The translations under genes and the position numbers were made by a program. A stretch of DNA of 64,000 bases from positions 2,046,001 through 2,110,000 of the forward strand of contig NZ_CP036250.1 in assembly GCF_004300825.1 (NCBI RefSeq). The letters are read 5' to 3'. Below the pieces are notes generated by a model that saw nothing but the letters and a program-made list of their open reading frames with translations, was not told the DNA's origin and made no database searches. Below are positions 47,760 to 56,557 of the stretch, one piece after another (the first letter of the stretch is position 1; each line of letters starts with the position of its first letter). The DNA is from Egicoccus halophilus (lineage in GTDB: Bacteria; Actinomycetota; Nitriliruptoria; Nitriliruptorales; Nitriliruptoraceae).

Positions 47760-48767
47760 TCAGCCGCGGACGGCCTGGATGCGGACCTCGTTGCCGCTGG
47801 CACGGCCCTCGGCGAACGCGCTGGCGTTGCCGAGCGTCGACTCGGCGATGTTGCGCAGCGCCTCCTCGGTGAAGAAGGCCTGGTGGGCGGTGATCAGCAC
47901 GTTCGGGAAGGTCAGCAGGCGGCTGAACACGTCGTCGCGGATCACCGTGTCGGACAGGTCCTCGAAGAACAGGTCACCCTCCTCCTCGTAGACGTCCAGC
48001 GCCAGGTGGCCGATGCGGCCGTCCTTGAGGGCGTCGATGACCGCCTTGGTGTCGATCAGCGCGCCACGGGAGGTGTTGACGATCATGACGCCCGGCTTGG
48101 TCTTGCGCAGCGCGGCCTCGTCGATGATGTGGTGCGTGTCGGGCGTGAGCGGGCAGTGCAGCGTGATCACGTCGCACTCGCCGAGCAACGTGTCGAGATC
48201 CTCGTAGCGCACGCCGAAGTCGCGCACATCGTCGTTGGGGTAGGGGTCGTAGGCCCGGATCGAACACCCGAAGCCGCGCATGATGCGGGCGACGATCATG
48301 CCGATCTTCCCCGTGCCGATGATCCCGATCCGCTTGTTGCGAAGGTCGAACCCGAGCAGGCCGTCCAGCGCGAAGTTGCCGTCCCGGACACGGTTGTGCG
48401 CCCGGTGGATCTTGCGCTGCACGGCGAGCATCAGGGCCACGGTGTGCTCGGCCACCGCGTAGGGCGAGTAGGCGGGCACGCGCGCCACCGCGATGTCGTG
48501 CGCCTCGGCCGCGGCCAGGTCGACGTGGTTGTAACCGGCCGAGCGCAGCGTCAGCAGCCGGGTCCCGCCGGCCGCCAGCTGCTCCATCGTCGCCGCGTCG
48601 ACGGTGTCGTTGACGAAGACGCACACGCCCTCGTAGCCGTCGGCCAGCGCGGCGGTGTTCGCGTCCAGGCGGGCCTCGAGGTAATGCAGCTCGTGGCCGT
48701 GGCGCTCGTTGGCCTCGTCGAGGAAGCGGCGGTCGTAGGCCCGGGCACTGAAGACGGCGATGCGCAC
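47760..48767 (-). CDS. ldhA: D-2-hydroxyacid dehydrogenase, D-lactate dehydrogenase type
   Basis: NAD-dependent reduction of pyruvate or a related 2-oxoacid. 335 residues. Substrate-side [12 protein letters not shown] and [16 protein letters not shown]; nucleotide site [21 protein letters not shown] with the NAD-selecting Asp in AYDPYPN; catalytic Arg in [10 protein letters not shown]; Glu region [16 protein letters not shown]; catalytic His in [14 protein letters not shown]. The VYEEE..LFFED stretch and close of the protein match the LdhA subgroup rather than SerA or GyaR. GTG start. Confidence 0.88.
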   Translation of the reverse strand: MRIAVFSARAYDRRFLDEANERHGHELHYLEARLDANTAALADGYEGVCVFVNDTVDAATMEQLAAGGTRLLTLRSAGYNHVDLAAAEAHDIAVARVPAYSPYAVAEHTVALMLAVQRKIHRAHNRVRDGNFALDGLLGFDLRNKRIGIIGTGKIGMIVARIMRGFGCSIRAYDPYPNDDVRDFGVRYEDLDTLLGECDVITLHCPLTPDTHHIIDEAALRKTKPGVMIVNTSRGALIDTKAVIDALKDGRIGHLALDVYEEEGDLFFEDLSDTVIRDDVFSRLLTFPNVLITAHQAFFTEEALRNIAESTLGNASAFAEGRASGNEVRIQAVRG

Positions 48768-49118
48768 GGAAGGTCTCCGACGGGTCGGCGGGTTCGTCGG
48801 GTCAGCCTAGGGATCACGGACGCGCGAGGCGCCCGGACCGTCGTCGGGGGGTGCCGGGCGCCGCGGTGCCGGCACCCGGTCGGCCGACACGCGCGACGAC
48901 GTCGCAGGACGAGGGCACGAGCCTCCCCACGTCAGCAGCGCCCCACGCCGAACAGGTGTTCGACTCGGGCGGCTCCTCGCGGTAGGGTCAGGGTCAGTAC
49001 CCTCGCCGTCGGCCCGCCGCCGTTCGGGCCCCGTGGCGCCGCCCGCCGTCGCCCACCTCGTCGCCCGTTCCGGTGCCGGTCGTTGCCGTGCCCGCTCCTC
49101 GCCGCAGGGGGATCGCCC
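48768..49118. other. Divergent intergenic region between ldhA and uvrA
   Basis: 351 bases with no recognised gene. A leftward TAGGCT (48804-48809, minus strand) fits the dehydrogenase promoter, and a rightward element fits uvrA. The uvrA reading frame is open across the whole gap, but the translation is Arg/Pro-rich and unlike UvrA. Confidence 0.5.
48959..48988 (+). promoter_or_regulatory. Possible uvrA promoter
   Basis: TTCGAC at 48959-48964, 18-base spacer, TAGGGT at 48983-48988, about 130 bases before the uvrA start. I see no clear LexA box. Confidence 0.4.
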
Positions 49119-52013
49119 GTGGCCACTCGTCGTCGTGACGCGCACGACCGCATCGTCGTGCGCGGTGCCCGCGAGCACAACCTCAAGGACGTCGACCTCG
49201 ACATCCCGCGCGACGCGCTGGTGGTGTTCACCGGACTGTCCGGCTCGGGCAAGTCGAGCCTCGCGTTCGACACCATCTACGCCGAGGGACAGCGGCGCTA
49301 CGTGGAGTCGCTGTCGGCATACGCGCGACAGTTCCTCGGGCAGATGGACAAGCCCGACGTCGACTTCATCGAGGGCCTGTCCCCGGCGATCTCCATCGAC
49401 CAGAAGTCGACCTCGCGCAACCCGCGCTCGACGGTCGGCACCATCACGGAGATCTACGACTACCTGCGGCTGCTCTACGCCCGCATCGGGCTGCCCCACT
49501 GCCCCAACTGCGGGCGGCCCATCGCGCGGCAGACGGCCGAGCAGATCGTCGACCAGGTCCACGAGCTCCCGGCCGGCACCCGCTTCCAGGTCCTGGCACC
49601 CGTGGTGCGGGGACGCAAGGGCGAGTACGGCGCGCTGTTCCAGCAGCTGTCGACCGAGGGCTACGCCCGGGTGCGTGTCGACGGCGAGGTGCACCCGATC
49701 GACGAGGTGCCCCGACTCGAGAAGAACAAGAAGCACTCGATCGAGGTGGTCGTCGACCGGCTGGTGCAGAAGTCGGACATGCGCCGACGGCTGGCCGACT
49801 CCATCGAGACGGCGCTGCAGTTGGCCGACGGCATCGCGATGATCGAGGTGCTGCCCACCCGCGAGGCCGTGGCCGAGGCGCGTGAGCAGGGCCTGCCCGA
49901 GCCGCAGGCGGAGGAGCTGGTGTTCTCCGAACACCTCGCCTGCGCGCACTGCGGTCTGAGCTTCGAGCAGCTCGCCCCTCGCAACTTCTCGTTCAACTCG
50001 CCCTACGGTGCCTGCGAGACCTGCTCGGGCCTGGGCACGCAGCTCACGGTCGACCCGGAACTGGTCCTGGGCGATCCGTCGCTGTCGGTCGAGGACGGCG
50101 TCGTGCTGCCGTGGGGGACCGGGGCGCAGTGGAACTACTACCAGCAGTTGCTGCGCGCCACGGTCCGCCATGCCGGTGGCGAGCCCGCCACGCCGTGGAA
50201 GGACCTGTCCGCCGAGGTCCGCGACGCGGTGCTGCACGGCGTCGACGGTCGGGTGCAGGTGTCCTACACCAACCGCTACGGCCGGCGACGTTCCTACAAG
50301 GCCCAGGTCGAGGGCGTGATCCCCTCGCTGCTGCGGCGGCACGCCGAGACCGAGTCGGACCACGTGCGCCAGCAGGTCGAGCAGTACATGCGCGAGGTGC
50401 CGTGCCCGGCCTGTGACGGCAGGCGCCTCAAGCCCCTGGTGCTCGGGGTCACGGTCGGCGGCCGCTCCATCGCCGGCCTGACGGCGGCCTCCGTGGCCGA
50501 GGCCGACGCCTTCGTCGCGGGCCTCGAGCTGACCGAGCGCGAGCAGCTGATCGGCGCCCGGGTCATCAAGGAGATCCGCGCCCGCCTGCAGTTCCTGCTC
50601 GACGTCGGGCTCGAGTACCTCACCCTGGACCGGGCCGCCGGCTCGCTGTCGGGGGGCGAGGCCCAGCGCATCCGCCTGGCGACGCAGATCGGTGCAGGGC
50701 TGGTCGGGGTGCTCTACGTGCTCGACGAGCCCTCCATCGGGCTGCACCAGCGCGACAACGAACGTCTCATCGAGACGCTGGTGCGGTTGCGTGACCTCGG
50801 CAACACGCTGATCGTGGTCGAGCACGACGAGGCGACGATCGAGGCCGCCGACCACGTCGTCGACATCGGTCCGGGGGCGGGCGAGCACGGGGGCGAGATC
50901 GTCCACTCCGGCTCGGTCGAGGGGCTCAAGCGGCTCACCCGCAAGTCGCTCACGGGGGCCTACCTGTCCGGGGAGCGACGCATCGGGGTGCCCGCGGAGC
51001 GTCGCTCCGGCAACGGCCACATGCTGACCATCGAGGGGGCGACCGAGCACAACCTGCGTGACGTCACGGTCGACTTCCCGTTGGGTGCCTTCACGTGTGT
51101 CACCGGGGTCTCGGGCTCGGGCAAGTCGACGCTGGTCAACGAGATCCTCTCCCGCGTGCTGATGCGACACGTGTACGGCTCGCGGGCCCTGCCGGGCAAG
51201 CACGTGCGCACGACCGGGCTCGAGCAGGTCGAGAAGGCCGTGGTCGTCGACCAGTCACCGATCGGGCGCACCCCGCGGTCGAACCCGGCGACCTACACGG
51301 GCGTGTTCGACAAGGTGCGCCAACTGTTCGCCACCACCCAGGAGGCCAAGGTCCGCGGCTACCAGCCCGGCCGGTTCTCGTTCAACGTCAAGGGCGGGCG
51401 CTGCGAGGCCTGCCGCGGCGACGGCACGCTGAAGATCGAGATGCACTTCCTGCCCGACGTCTACGTGCCGTGCGAGGTGTGCAAGGGACGGCGCTACAAC
51501 CGCGAGACGCTCGAGGTCCACTACAAGGGCAAGACCATCGCCGAGGTGCTCGCGCTGTCGGTCGACGAGGCGTTGGAGTTCTTCGCCAACATCCCCTCGA
51601 TCGCCGGGTACATGCAGACCCTGCACGACGTCGGGCTCGGTTACGTCCGTCTCGGGCAACCCGCGACGACGCTCTCGGGCGGTGAGGCCCAGCGGGTCAA
51701 GCTCGCCACCGAACTGCGCAAGCGCTACAACGGCCAGACCGTCTACATCCTCGACGAGCCGACCACCGGCCTGCACTTCGAGGACATCCGACGGCTGCTC
51801 GACGTGCTGCACCGGCTGGTCGACAAGGGCAACACGGTGATCGTGATCGAGCACAACCTCGACGTGATCAAGACCGCCGACCACCTGATCGACCTCGGGC
51901 CCGAGGGTGGCGTGGGCGGTGGTTCGATCGTGGTCACGGGCACGCCCGAGGACGTCGCGGCGACCCCGGCCAGCTACACCGGCAAGTTCCTGCGCGACCT
52001 GCTGCCCACCTGA
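49119..52013 (+). CDS. uvrA: UvrABC excinuclease subunit A
   Basis: Damage-recognition ATPase dimer of nucleotide excision repair. 964 residues, two ABC modules. Module 1 Walker [10 protein letters not shown] (39-47), module 2 Walker [10 protein letters not shown]. Signature motifs [18 protein letters not shown] and [18 protein letters not shown], each with a following Walker B ([10 protein letters not shown] and [10 protein letters not shown]). Zinc knuckles are visible as [19 protein letters not shown] / CETCSGLG and [36 protein letters not shown] at 49119 after AGGGGG. The gene is monocistronic with a terminator after its stop. Confidence 0.97.
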   Translation: MATRRRDAHDRIVVRGAREHNLKDVDLDIPRDALVVFTGLSGSGKSSLAFDTIYAEGQRRYVESLSAYARQFLGQMDKPDVDFIEGLSPAISIDQKSTSRNPRSTVGTITEIYDYLRLLYARIGLPHCPNCGRPIARQTAEQIVDQVHELPAGTRFQVLAPVVRGRKGEYGALFQQLSTEGYARVRVDGEVHPIDEVPRLEKNKKHSIEVVVDRLVQKSDMRRRLADSIETALQLADGIAMIEVLPTREAVAEAREQGLPEPQAEELVFSEHLACAHCGLSFEQLAPRNFSFNSPYGACETCSGLGTQLTVDPELVLGDPSLSVEDGVVLPWGTGAQWNYYQQLLRATVRHAGGEPATPWKDLSAEVRDAVLHGVDGRVQVSYTNRYGRRRSYKAQVEGVIPSLLRRHAETESDHVRQQVEQYMREVPCPACDGRRLKPLVLGVTVGGRSIAGLTAASVAEADAFVAGLELTEREQLIGARVIKEIRARLQFLLDVGLEYLTLDRAAGSLSGGEAQRIRLATQIGAGLVGVLYVLDEPSIGLHQRDNERLIETLVRLRDLGNTLIVVEHDEATIEAADHVVDIGPGAGEHGGEIVHSGSVEGLKRLTRKSLTGAYLSGERRIGVPAERRSGNGHMLTIEGATEHNLRDVTVDFPLGAFTCVTGVSGSGKSTLVNEILSRVLMRHVYGSRALPGKHVRTTGLEQVEKAVVVDQSPIGRTPRSNPATYTGVFDKVRQLFATTQEAKVRGYQPGRFSFNVKGGRCEACRGDGTLKIEMHFLPDVYVPCEVCKGRRYNRETLEVHYKGKTIAEVLALSVDEALEFFANIPSIAGYMQTLHDVGLGYVRLGQPATTLSGGEAQRVKLATELRKRYNGQTVYILDEPTTGLHFEDIRRLLDVLHRLVDKGNTVIVIEHNLDVIKTADHLIDLGPEGGVGGGSIVVTGTPEDVAATPASYTGKFLRDLLPT

Positions 52014-52026
52014 CGGATCCCGGGTC

Positions 52027-52045
52027 GTGGGCGGTCGCCGCCCAC
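52027..52045 (+). terminator. uvrA terminator hairpin
   Basis: 8-bp perfect stem GTGGGCGG / CCGCCCAC with a three-base loop, 14 bases after the uvrA stop. Confidence 0.65.
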
Positions 52046-52131
52046 GGTGCTCGTGCCGGGGCGACGGCGTCCGATGCTGGTGCAGACGGGCGTGCGCCCG
52101 CGTGTGCGCGATCGGTCCGTTCGTGTCCCTC

Positions 52132-53790
52132 ATGCCGCCAGCCGAACCCCTGGCCGTCGACGTCGCGTTCGACCTCGACGAGGCCACCTGTCTGCGTGCC
52201 GTCGCGTACGTGCGGCGTCGGCTGCCCGAGACGCGCTGGCAGCTGGCCGGCGTGTCGGCGCTGACCTCGCTGCTGACCGTGCTCGGCGTCCACCTCGTGG
52301 TACCGCCCGGCCCGTGGAGTCTCGCCCTCGCGGCCGTCGGTGCGGTCGTCGGCTGGTGGTCGGCGATCGCGAACGCGCAGGCGGCCACCCGCCGGGCGCT
52401 GCGTGCGACCCCCGGCGCGCTCGGGCCACGCGTCGTGCGACTCGAGCGGGATGCGCTCGCGGTCGTCACCCCCGCGGCGAGCTCCCGGCTGGCCTGGGGC
52501 GGGGTGCACGACGTCGTCGACACCGGAGCGACGATCCTGGTCCTGACCGGGCCGCTGGCCGTCGTCCCGGTACCGCGCGCCGCCTTCCCCGACGCCGCCG
52601 TCGCCGACGACTTCCTCCGCCGTGCCCGCAGCGCGGTGGCCGGTGCCGCCGGCGACGCGGCCACCCTGCCCGCCGCCTCGGCGTCGTCGTCGGCGTCCTG
52701 GGACCTGCCGCCGGTGTCGTTCGGCGCCCGACGTGCGCTCGTCGCCGTCGTGCTCGCCCTGGTGCTCGAGCTGGTCCTGGCCGAGGGTGGTTACCGGATC
52801 GGCGAGCTCGTCGGCGACCTGTGGTGGGCACTGGGCGGGCTCGCCACCGCGCTCGGGGCGGTCCGCCTGGCCACGAACCGTCGTCTGCGCGAGGCCGTGG
52901 CGATCGTCTGGGGTGCCCGCCCCACGTGGCGGCACGTCGGCCTGGGGGTCGGGCTGGGGGCGCTGCTGTGGTTCGTCGACCAGGCCCTGGCCACCGTCGT
53001 CGGCGGTCTCTGGCCGGCGACGCTGGGCAGCAGCCAGGCCTGGCTGGAGGACGCGATGACGTTCGCACCGCTGGTCACCACGCTCGCGGTGGTGGTGACC
53101 GGGCCCATCGTCGAGGAGTTGTTGTTCCGCGGCGTGCTGCTGCGGGGCCTGCGCCGCCGCTGGGGCGTGATCTGGGCGGTGCTGCTGTCGTCACTGGCGT
53201 TCGCCGCGGTCCACCCCTCCGATCTGTCGCCGCCGACCCTCCTGCTGCTGCTGTCGACGTTCGCCGCCGGAATCCTGTTCGCCGTCGCGACGATCCGGAC
53301 CGGCACCCTGACCGTCGCGGTCGTCGCCCACATGGTGGCGAACCTGGCCGTCACGTTGCTCGGGTTCCTGCCGGGGCCGGCCTGGATCGTCGAGGTCGGT
53401 CCGGACGCGCCGGTGACCGCCTTCGAACTCGCGGTGGGCGACTGTGCACCGGGGCTGCCCGACGAGGCCGACGACCCGGCCTGGCCGCAGCGGTGGGGCG
53501 CCGCCGAGCAGGTCGACTGCGAACGCCCGCACGACCTCGAGGTGTATCTGCGCGAGCCGCTCGAGCCGCAGGACGACGCGGCCGGTGTCGACCCCGACGA
53601 GGTCGACACCCGCTGCTACGACGCGTTCGCGCCCTACGTCGGCCGGGACTGGGAGACCAGCGCGCTCGACTACCTGGTCCTGGTGCCCAACGCCACGGCG
53701 TACGCGTCCGGCCAGCGGGAGCTGGTCTGCGTGCTGCACGAGGTGGAGCGCGACCCGCTCGAGGGCTCGATGCGCGGCAGCGGTCGGTGA
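52132..53790 (+). CDS. CPBP-type membrane protease fused to a septum-formation-like domain
   Basis: About 552 residues with three parts. The N-terminal 175 have two helices and a YcxB-like soluble stretch (RLERDALAVVTPAASSRLAWGGVHDVVDTGATILVL). The middle (about 200-420) is a CPBP/CAAX intramembrane metalloprotease with several helices, the diagnostic Glu-Glu-x-x-x-Arg in VEELLFRGVLLRGLRRRWG, AFAAVHPSD and a HMVANLAV His. After the last helix an extracytoplasmic domain (about 430-550) has GDCAPGL, VDCERPHDLEVY, a third and fourth Cys and FAPYVG. This is the pattern of the actinobacterial septum-formation domain. ATG 52132 has no clear ribosome-binding site; GTG 52123 is an alternative. Confidence 0.8.
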   Translation: MPPAEPLAVDVAFDLDEATCLRAVAYVRRRLPETRWQLAGVSALTSLLTVLGVHLVVPPGPWSLALAAVGAVVGWWSAIANAQAATRRALRATPGALGPRVVRLERDALAVVTPAASSRLAWGGVHDVVDTGATILVLTGPLAVVPVPRAAFPDAAVADDFLRRARSAVAGAAGDAATLPAASASSSASWDLPPVSFGARRALVAVVLALVLELVLAEGGYRIGELVGDLWWALGGLATALGAVRLATNRRLREAVAIVWGARPTWRHVGLGVGLGALLWFVDQALATVVGGLWPATLGSSQAWLEDAMTFAPLVTTLAVVVTGPIVEELLFRGVLLRGLRRRWGVIWAVLLSSLAFAAVHPSDLSPPTLLLLLSTFAAGILFAVATIRTGTLTVAVVAHMVANLAVTLLGFLPGPAWIVEVGPDAPVTAFELAVGDCAPGLPDEADDPAWPQRWGAAEQVDCERPHDLEVYLREPLEPQDDAAGVDPDEVDTRCYDAFAPYVGRDWETSALDYLVLVPNATAYASGQRELVCVLHEVERDPLEGSMRGSGR

Positions 53791-53876
53791 CCCGTGCCGG
53801 ACCGCCGGCCGCTTGAGTCGACCCGTAGCCGGCCGATCCGTGCCCACGTGCCCGTGTCGCGAGGACGAGGACCGAG

Positions 53877-55193
53877 ATGACGACCGCATCCGTCGGCCGC
53901 CCGACGCTGTTGTTGCTGGTCGTGTCGGCCCTGTTGCTGGGTCTGTGGAGCCCCGCCGAGGCGCAGACGCAGCGGGAACGCTCCGCCGACGAGCGGGCGG
54001 CGGAGTCCCGGCTCTTCGACCGGCACCAGGTGGCACGAGCGGATCCCGGCGCCTTCGGGCAGGCGACCTCACCCGCCGCACCACCCCTGCGGTGGGCCGA
54101 GGATCTCGCCGCGGTCGCGCGTGCCTGGTCCGACACCATGGTCGCCACCGACCGTTTCGTCGGGAACCCCGACGTGGTCACGCAGGTCTGCTGCGAGGTG
54201 GCCGTCACCGAGAACTTGGCGTTCGTCGAGGGCATCCCGGCCTACTACACGGTTCCTGCGGCGGCGGACCGGGTCGTGCAGATGCTCATGGCCTCCACCG
54301 GGCACCGCGCCCGTCTGCTGACCCCGACGTTGACCCAGGTCGGCATCGGGGTCACGATCGACGCGCGCGGCAAGCTGTGGGCCACGATGGTCTACCGCCA
54401 GCCCGACGCCAGCGCCCCGGAGGGCGCGACGTCCTATCCGTCCCCGGCGCCTGCTCCGCCCCCGGCTCTGGTTCCTACGCCGTCGCCGTCGCCGGCTCCG
54501 GTTCCTACGCCGGCTCCCGCACCGGCCCCCGCGCCACCCGCTGGAGGTACCGGCGGCCTCAACCCCCCGGTGCGCGACGTGGAACCGGCCTGCCCGGACC
54601 GCATCCCGGCAGCGCCGTTCGTCGATGTCACCCGGGCACCGGTGCACCGCGCGGTCGACTGCCTGCTCTGGTGGGGGATCGCGTCGGGCACCTCGCCGAC
54701 CACGTTCTCCCCGGAACGCGAGGTGCGTCGCGACCAGATGGCATCGTTCGTCACCCGGGCGATCGAGAACTCCGGTGGCCGTCTGCCGGCAGCGACCCGC
54801 CACCACTTCCGTGACGTGCCTGTCGGCAGCGTCCACGCCTCGGCGATCAACAAGCTCGCGGAGGCCGGCATCCTCGGCGGCCGCCCGGACGGGACCTTCC
54901 AACCCGGCGCGCCGCTCTCGCGCGGCCAGATGACACAGACCCTCGTGCGCGCCTACGAGCACCGCACCGCACGCCCGCGCCCGGAACCGCACTACCGGTG
55001 GTTCTCCGACGTGACGGGCACCAGCTTCGAGCGGTCGGTCAACCAGGCGGCCGACGCCGGCTGGGCGGGGGGCTACGGCGACGGGACCTTCCGCCCCGAC
55101 GGCGGGGTGCGCCGCGATCACCTGGCGCTGTTCCTCACCCGCTGGTTGACCACCATGGTCGAGGACGCCGGGGCGCCGCTGCAGCCCCGCTGA
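53877..55193 (+). CDS. Secreted CAP-domain (SCP/PR1-like) protein with three SLH-like repeats
   Basis: 438 residues. Signal peptide at 1-29 ending AEAQ. A CAP-superfamily domain (about 35-185) has LFDRHQVARADPGAF, PLRWAEDLAAVARAWSDTM, VTENLAF and STGHRARLLTPTLTQVGIGVTID, the family's His/Glu pocket and the GIGV strand. A Pro-Ala linker to about 225 follows, then three SLH modules. These end in RRDQMASFVTRAI, RGQMTQTLVRAY and RRDHLALFLTRWL, with the ordinary DGTFQPG or DGTFRPD turn and no Cys pairs. CAP proteins in bacteria are mostly of unknown function; attachment to the envelope through the repeats is inferred. ATG with GAGG upstream. Confidence 0.87.
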   Translation: MTTASVGRPTLLLLVVSALLLGLWSPAEAQTQRERSADERAAESRLFDRHQVARADPGAFGQATSPAAPPLRWAEDLAAVARAWSDTMVATDRFVGNPDVVTQVCCEVAVTENLAFVEGIPAYYTVPAAADRVVQMLMASTGHRARLLTPTLTQVGIGVTIDARGKLWATMVYRQPDASAPEGATSYPSPAPAPPPALVPTPSPSPAPVPTPAPAPAPAPPAGGTGGLNPPVRDVEPACPDRIPAAPFVDVTRAPVHRAVDCLLWWGIASGTSPTTFSPEREVRRDQMASFVTRAIENSGGRLPAATRHHFRDVPVGSVHASAINKLAEAGILGGRPDGTFQPGAPLSRGQMTQTLVRAYEHRTARPRPEPHYRWFSDVTGTSFERSVNQAADAGWAGGYGDGTFRPDGGVRRDHLALFLTRWLTTMVEDAGAPLQPR

Positions 55194-55222
55194 GGACGCC
55201 CGGGCGCATCCACCCGTGAAGG

Positions 55223-56410
55223 TCAGTCGGGCCGGGGCTCGCGGCCGCGTTCGAGGCGCAGCTCGGTCGTCTGGTCCCGGGTGCCGGGGACCGGCTCGTC
55301 GAGGTCGGCGGCTTCCTGTTCCGGAGGGCGGTCGAGTGGCCCGACGCCGGGTGGTACCAAGCCGCGGCGCCGCGGATGCTGGCGCGCGACCCCCGCGTCG
55401 TCGTGGTCGCGGGTGAGCAGGGGGTAGCCGCTGGCCATGCCGCCGACCTCGACCAGCTGCCCCTGCATGCGGATGTTCGCCTGGGAGAAGGCCCGGTGCA
55501 GCCGTTCTCGCAGCTGTCGGTTGATGTCCCAGTTCGCCATCGGCTTGGTCGGGGTGACGAGCCGGATCGACAGACCGCCCGGCCCGAAGTCCTGCACGCC
55601 CCAGATCTCCGGCGGACCGATGATGTCGTCGCCCCACACCGGGTCGGCGGCCAGGTCGGACGCCACCTTGTGGATGATCGCCTTCGCCGACGGGACGTCG
55701 CTGTCGAGCGCGAGCGGGATGTCCAGCATCGACCGGCTCCACTCCTGCGAGAGGTTGCCGACCTGCTGCACGTGACCGTTGAGGGTGTGCCAGACGGTGC
55801 CGTCGAGGTCGCGGATCGAGGTGGCGCGCAGTCCGACGCGTTCGACCTGCCCGATGCGCTGGTCCACCTCGATCCAGTCGCCGACGCCGTACTGGTCCTC
55901 GATGAGCATCGCGATCCCGGCGAGCACGTCGCGGACGAGCTGCTGGGCGCCGAACCCGATGACGATGCCGGCCAGCCCGGCACCCGCCAGGATCGGTTGG
56001 AGGTTGATCTGCAGGCTCTGCAGCACGGCGAAGACCGCGATGACCCAGACGATCACGCCGGCGACGCCGCGCATGACGCCGGTGATGGCGTGCAGACGCT
56101 GGAAGCGCCGCATGCGGTAGCGGGCCACGTCGAGCGTCCCGCGTTGCTCGCCCCGGTCGAGGCGCGCCTGGATGCGGCGCTCCATGGTGGTGCCGAAGCG
56201 GCTGATCGCCGAGCGGGCCAGCCGGGTCGCGACGAAGGCCACCGTGAGGATCAGCAGGATGCGCAGGCCGGCGGTGACGAGGCCGCCGGCGCGGGCAACC
56301 AGGTCGTTGCCGGTCAGACGGAACAGGACCTCACAGGTGAAGTCCAGTTCCTGGTCGTCGCCGACGATGCACACCTCGGTGAGCGAGTCGGTGGTCTGGG
56401 CGAGCAGCAA
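55223..56410 (-). CDS. MscS-family mechanosensitive ion channel
   Basis: Small-conductance channel that relieves turgor on osmotic downshock. 395 residues from a TTG start with AGGAG five bases upstream. Three membrane helices; pore helix and following beta domain LAGAGLAGIVIGFGAQQLVRDVLAGIAMLIEDQYGVGDWIEVD, then RVGLRATSIRDLDGTVWHTLNGHVQQVGN. The C-terminal 70 residues, Arg/Pro-rich, extend past the usual MscS vestibule. An AGCCTA at 56453-56458 (TAGGCT on the minus strand) is the likely -10. It complements the osmoprotectant importer found at 5.6-9.4 kb. Confidence 0.92.
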   Translation of the reverse strand: MLLAQTTDSLTEVCIVGDDQELDFTCEVLFRLTGNDLVARAGGLVTAGLRILLILTVAFVATRLARSAISRFGTTMERRIQARLDRGEQRGTLDVARYRMRRFQRLHAITGVMRGVAGVIVWVIAVFAVLQSLQINLQPILAGAGLAGIVIGFGAQQLVRDVLAGIAMLIEDQYGVGDWIEVDQRIGQVERVGLRATSIRDLDGTVWHTLNGHVQQVGNLSQEWSRSMLDIPLALDSDVPSAKAIIHKVASDLAADPVWGDDIIGPPEIWGVQDFGPGGLSIRLVTPTKPMANWDINRQLRERLHRAFSQANIRMQGQLVEVGGMASGYPLLTRDHDDAGVARQHPRRRGLVPPGVGPLDRPPEQEAADLDEPVPGTRDQTTELRLERGREPRPD

Positions 56411-56452
56411 CCGATCTCCTGGATCGTCCGGCGTCGTCGTCGCGTCCGGGGC

Positions 56453-56458
56453 AGCCTA
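56453..56458 (-). promoter_or_regulatory. TAGGCT -10-like element of the MscS gene
   Basis: TAGGCT on the minus strand, 43 bases upstream of the TTG start. Same hexamer as before polA and other genes. Confidence 0.4.
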
Positions 56459-56557
56459 GAGGTCGCGTCGCGGTGGCTGGCTACCCTCGTCGGCGCCGCA
56501 GGGTGGGGCGCCGTCGGCGCCGCCCGCGCCCGCCTTCCGACCGCCTGGCCAACGACC

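Noticed and set aside
47715-49118. Extended UvrA N-terminus (frame open for about 470 codons upstream)
   Set aside because: It crosses the antisense of ldhA and the intergenic gap; UvrA similarity begins right after the GTG at 49119, which has a good ribosome-binding site.
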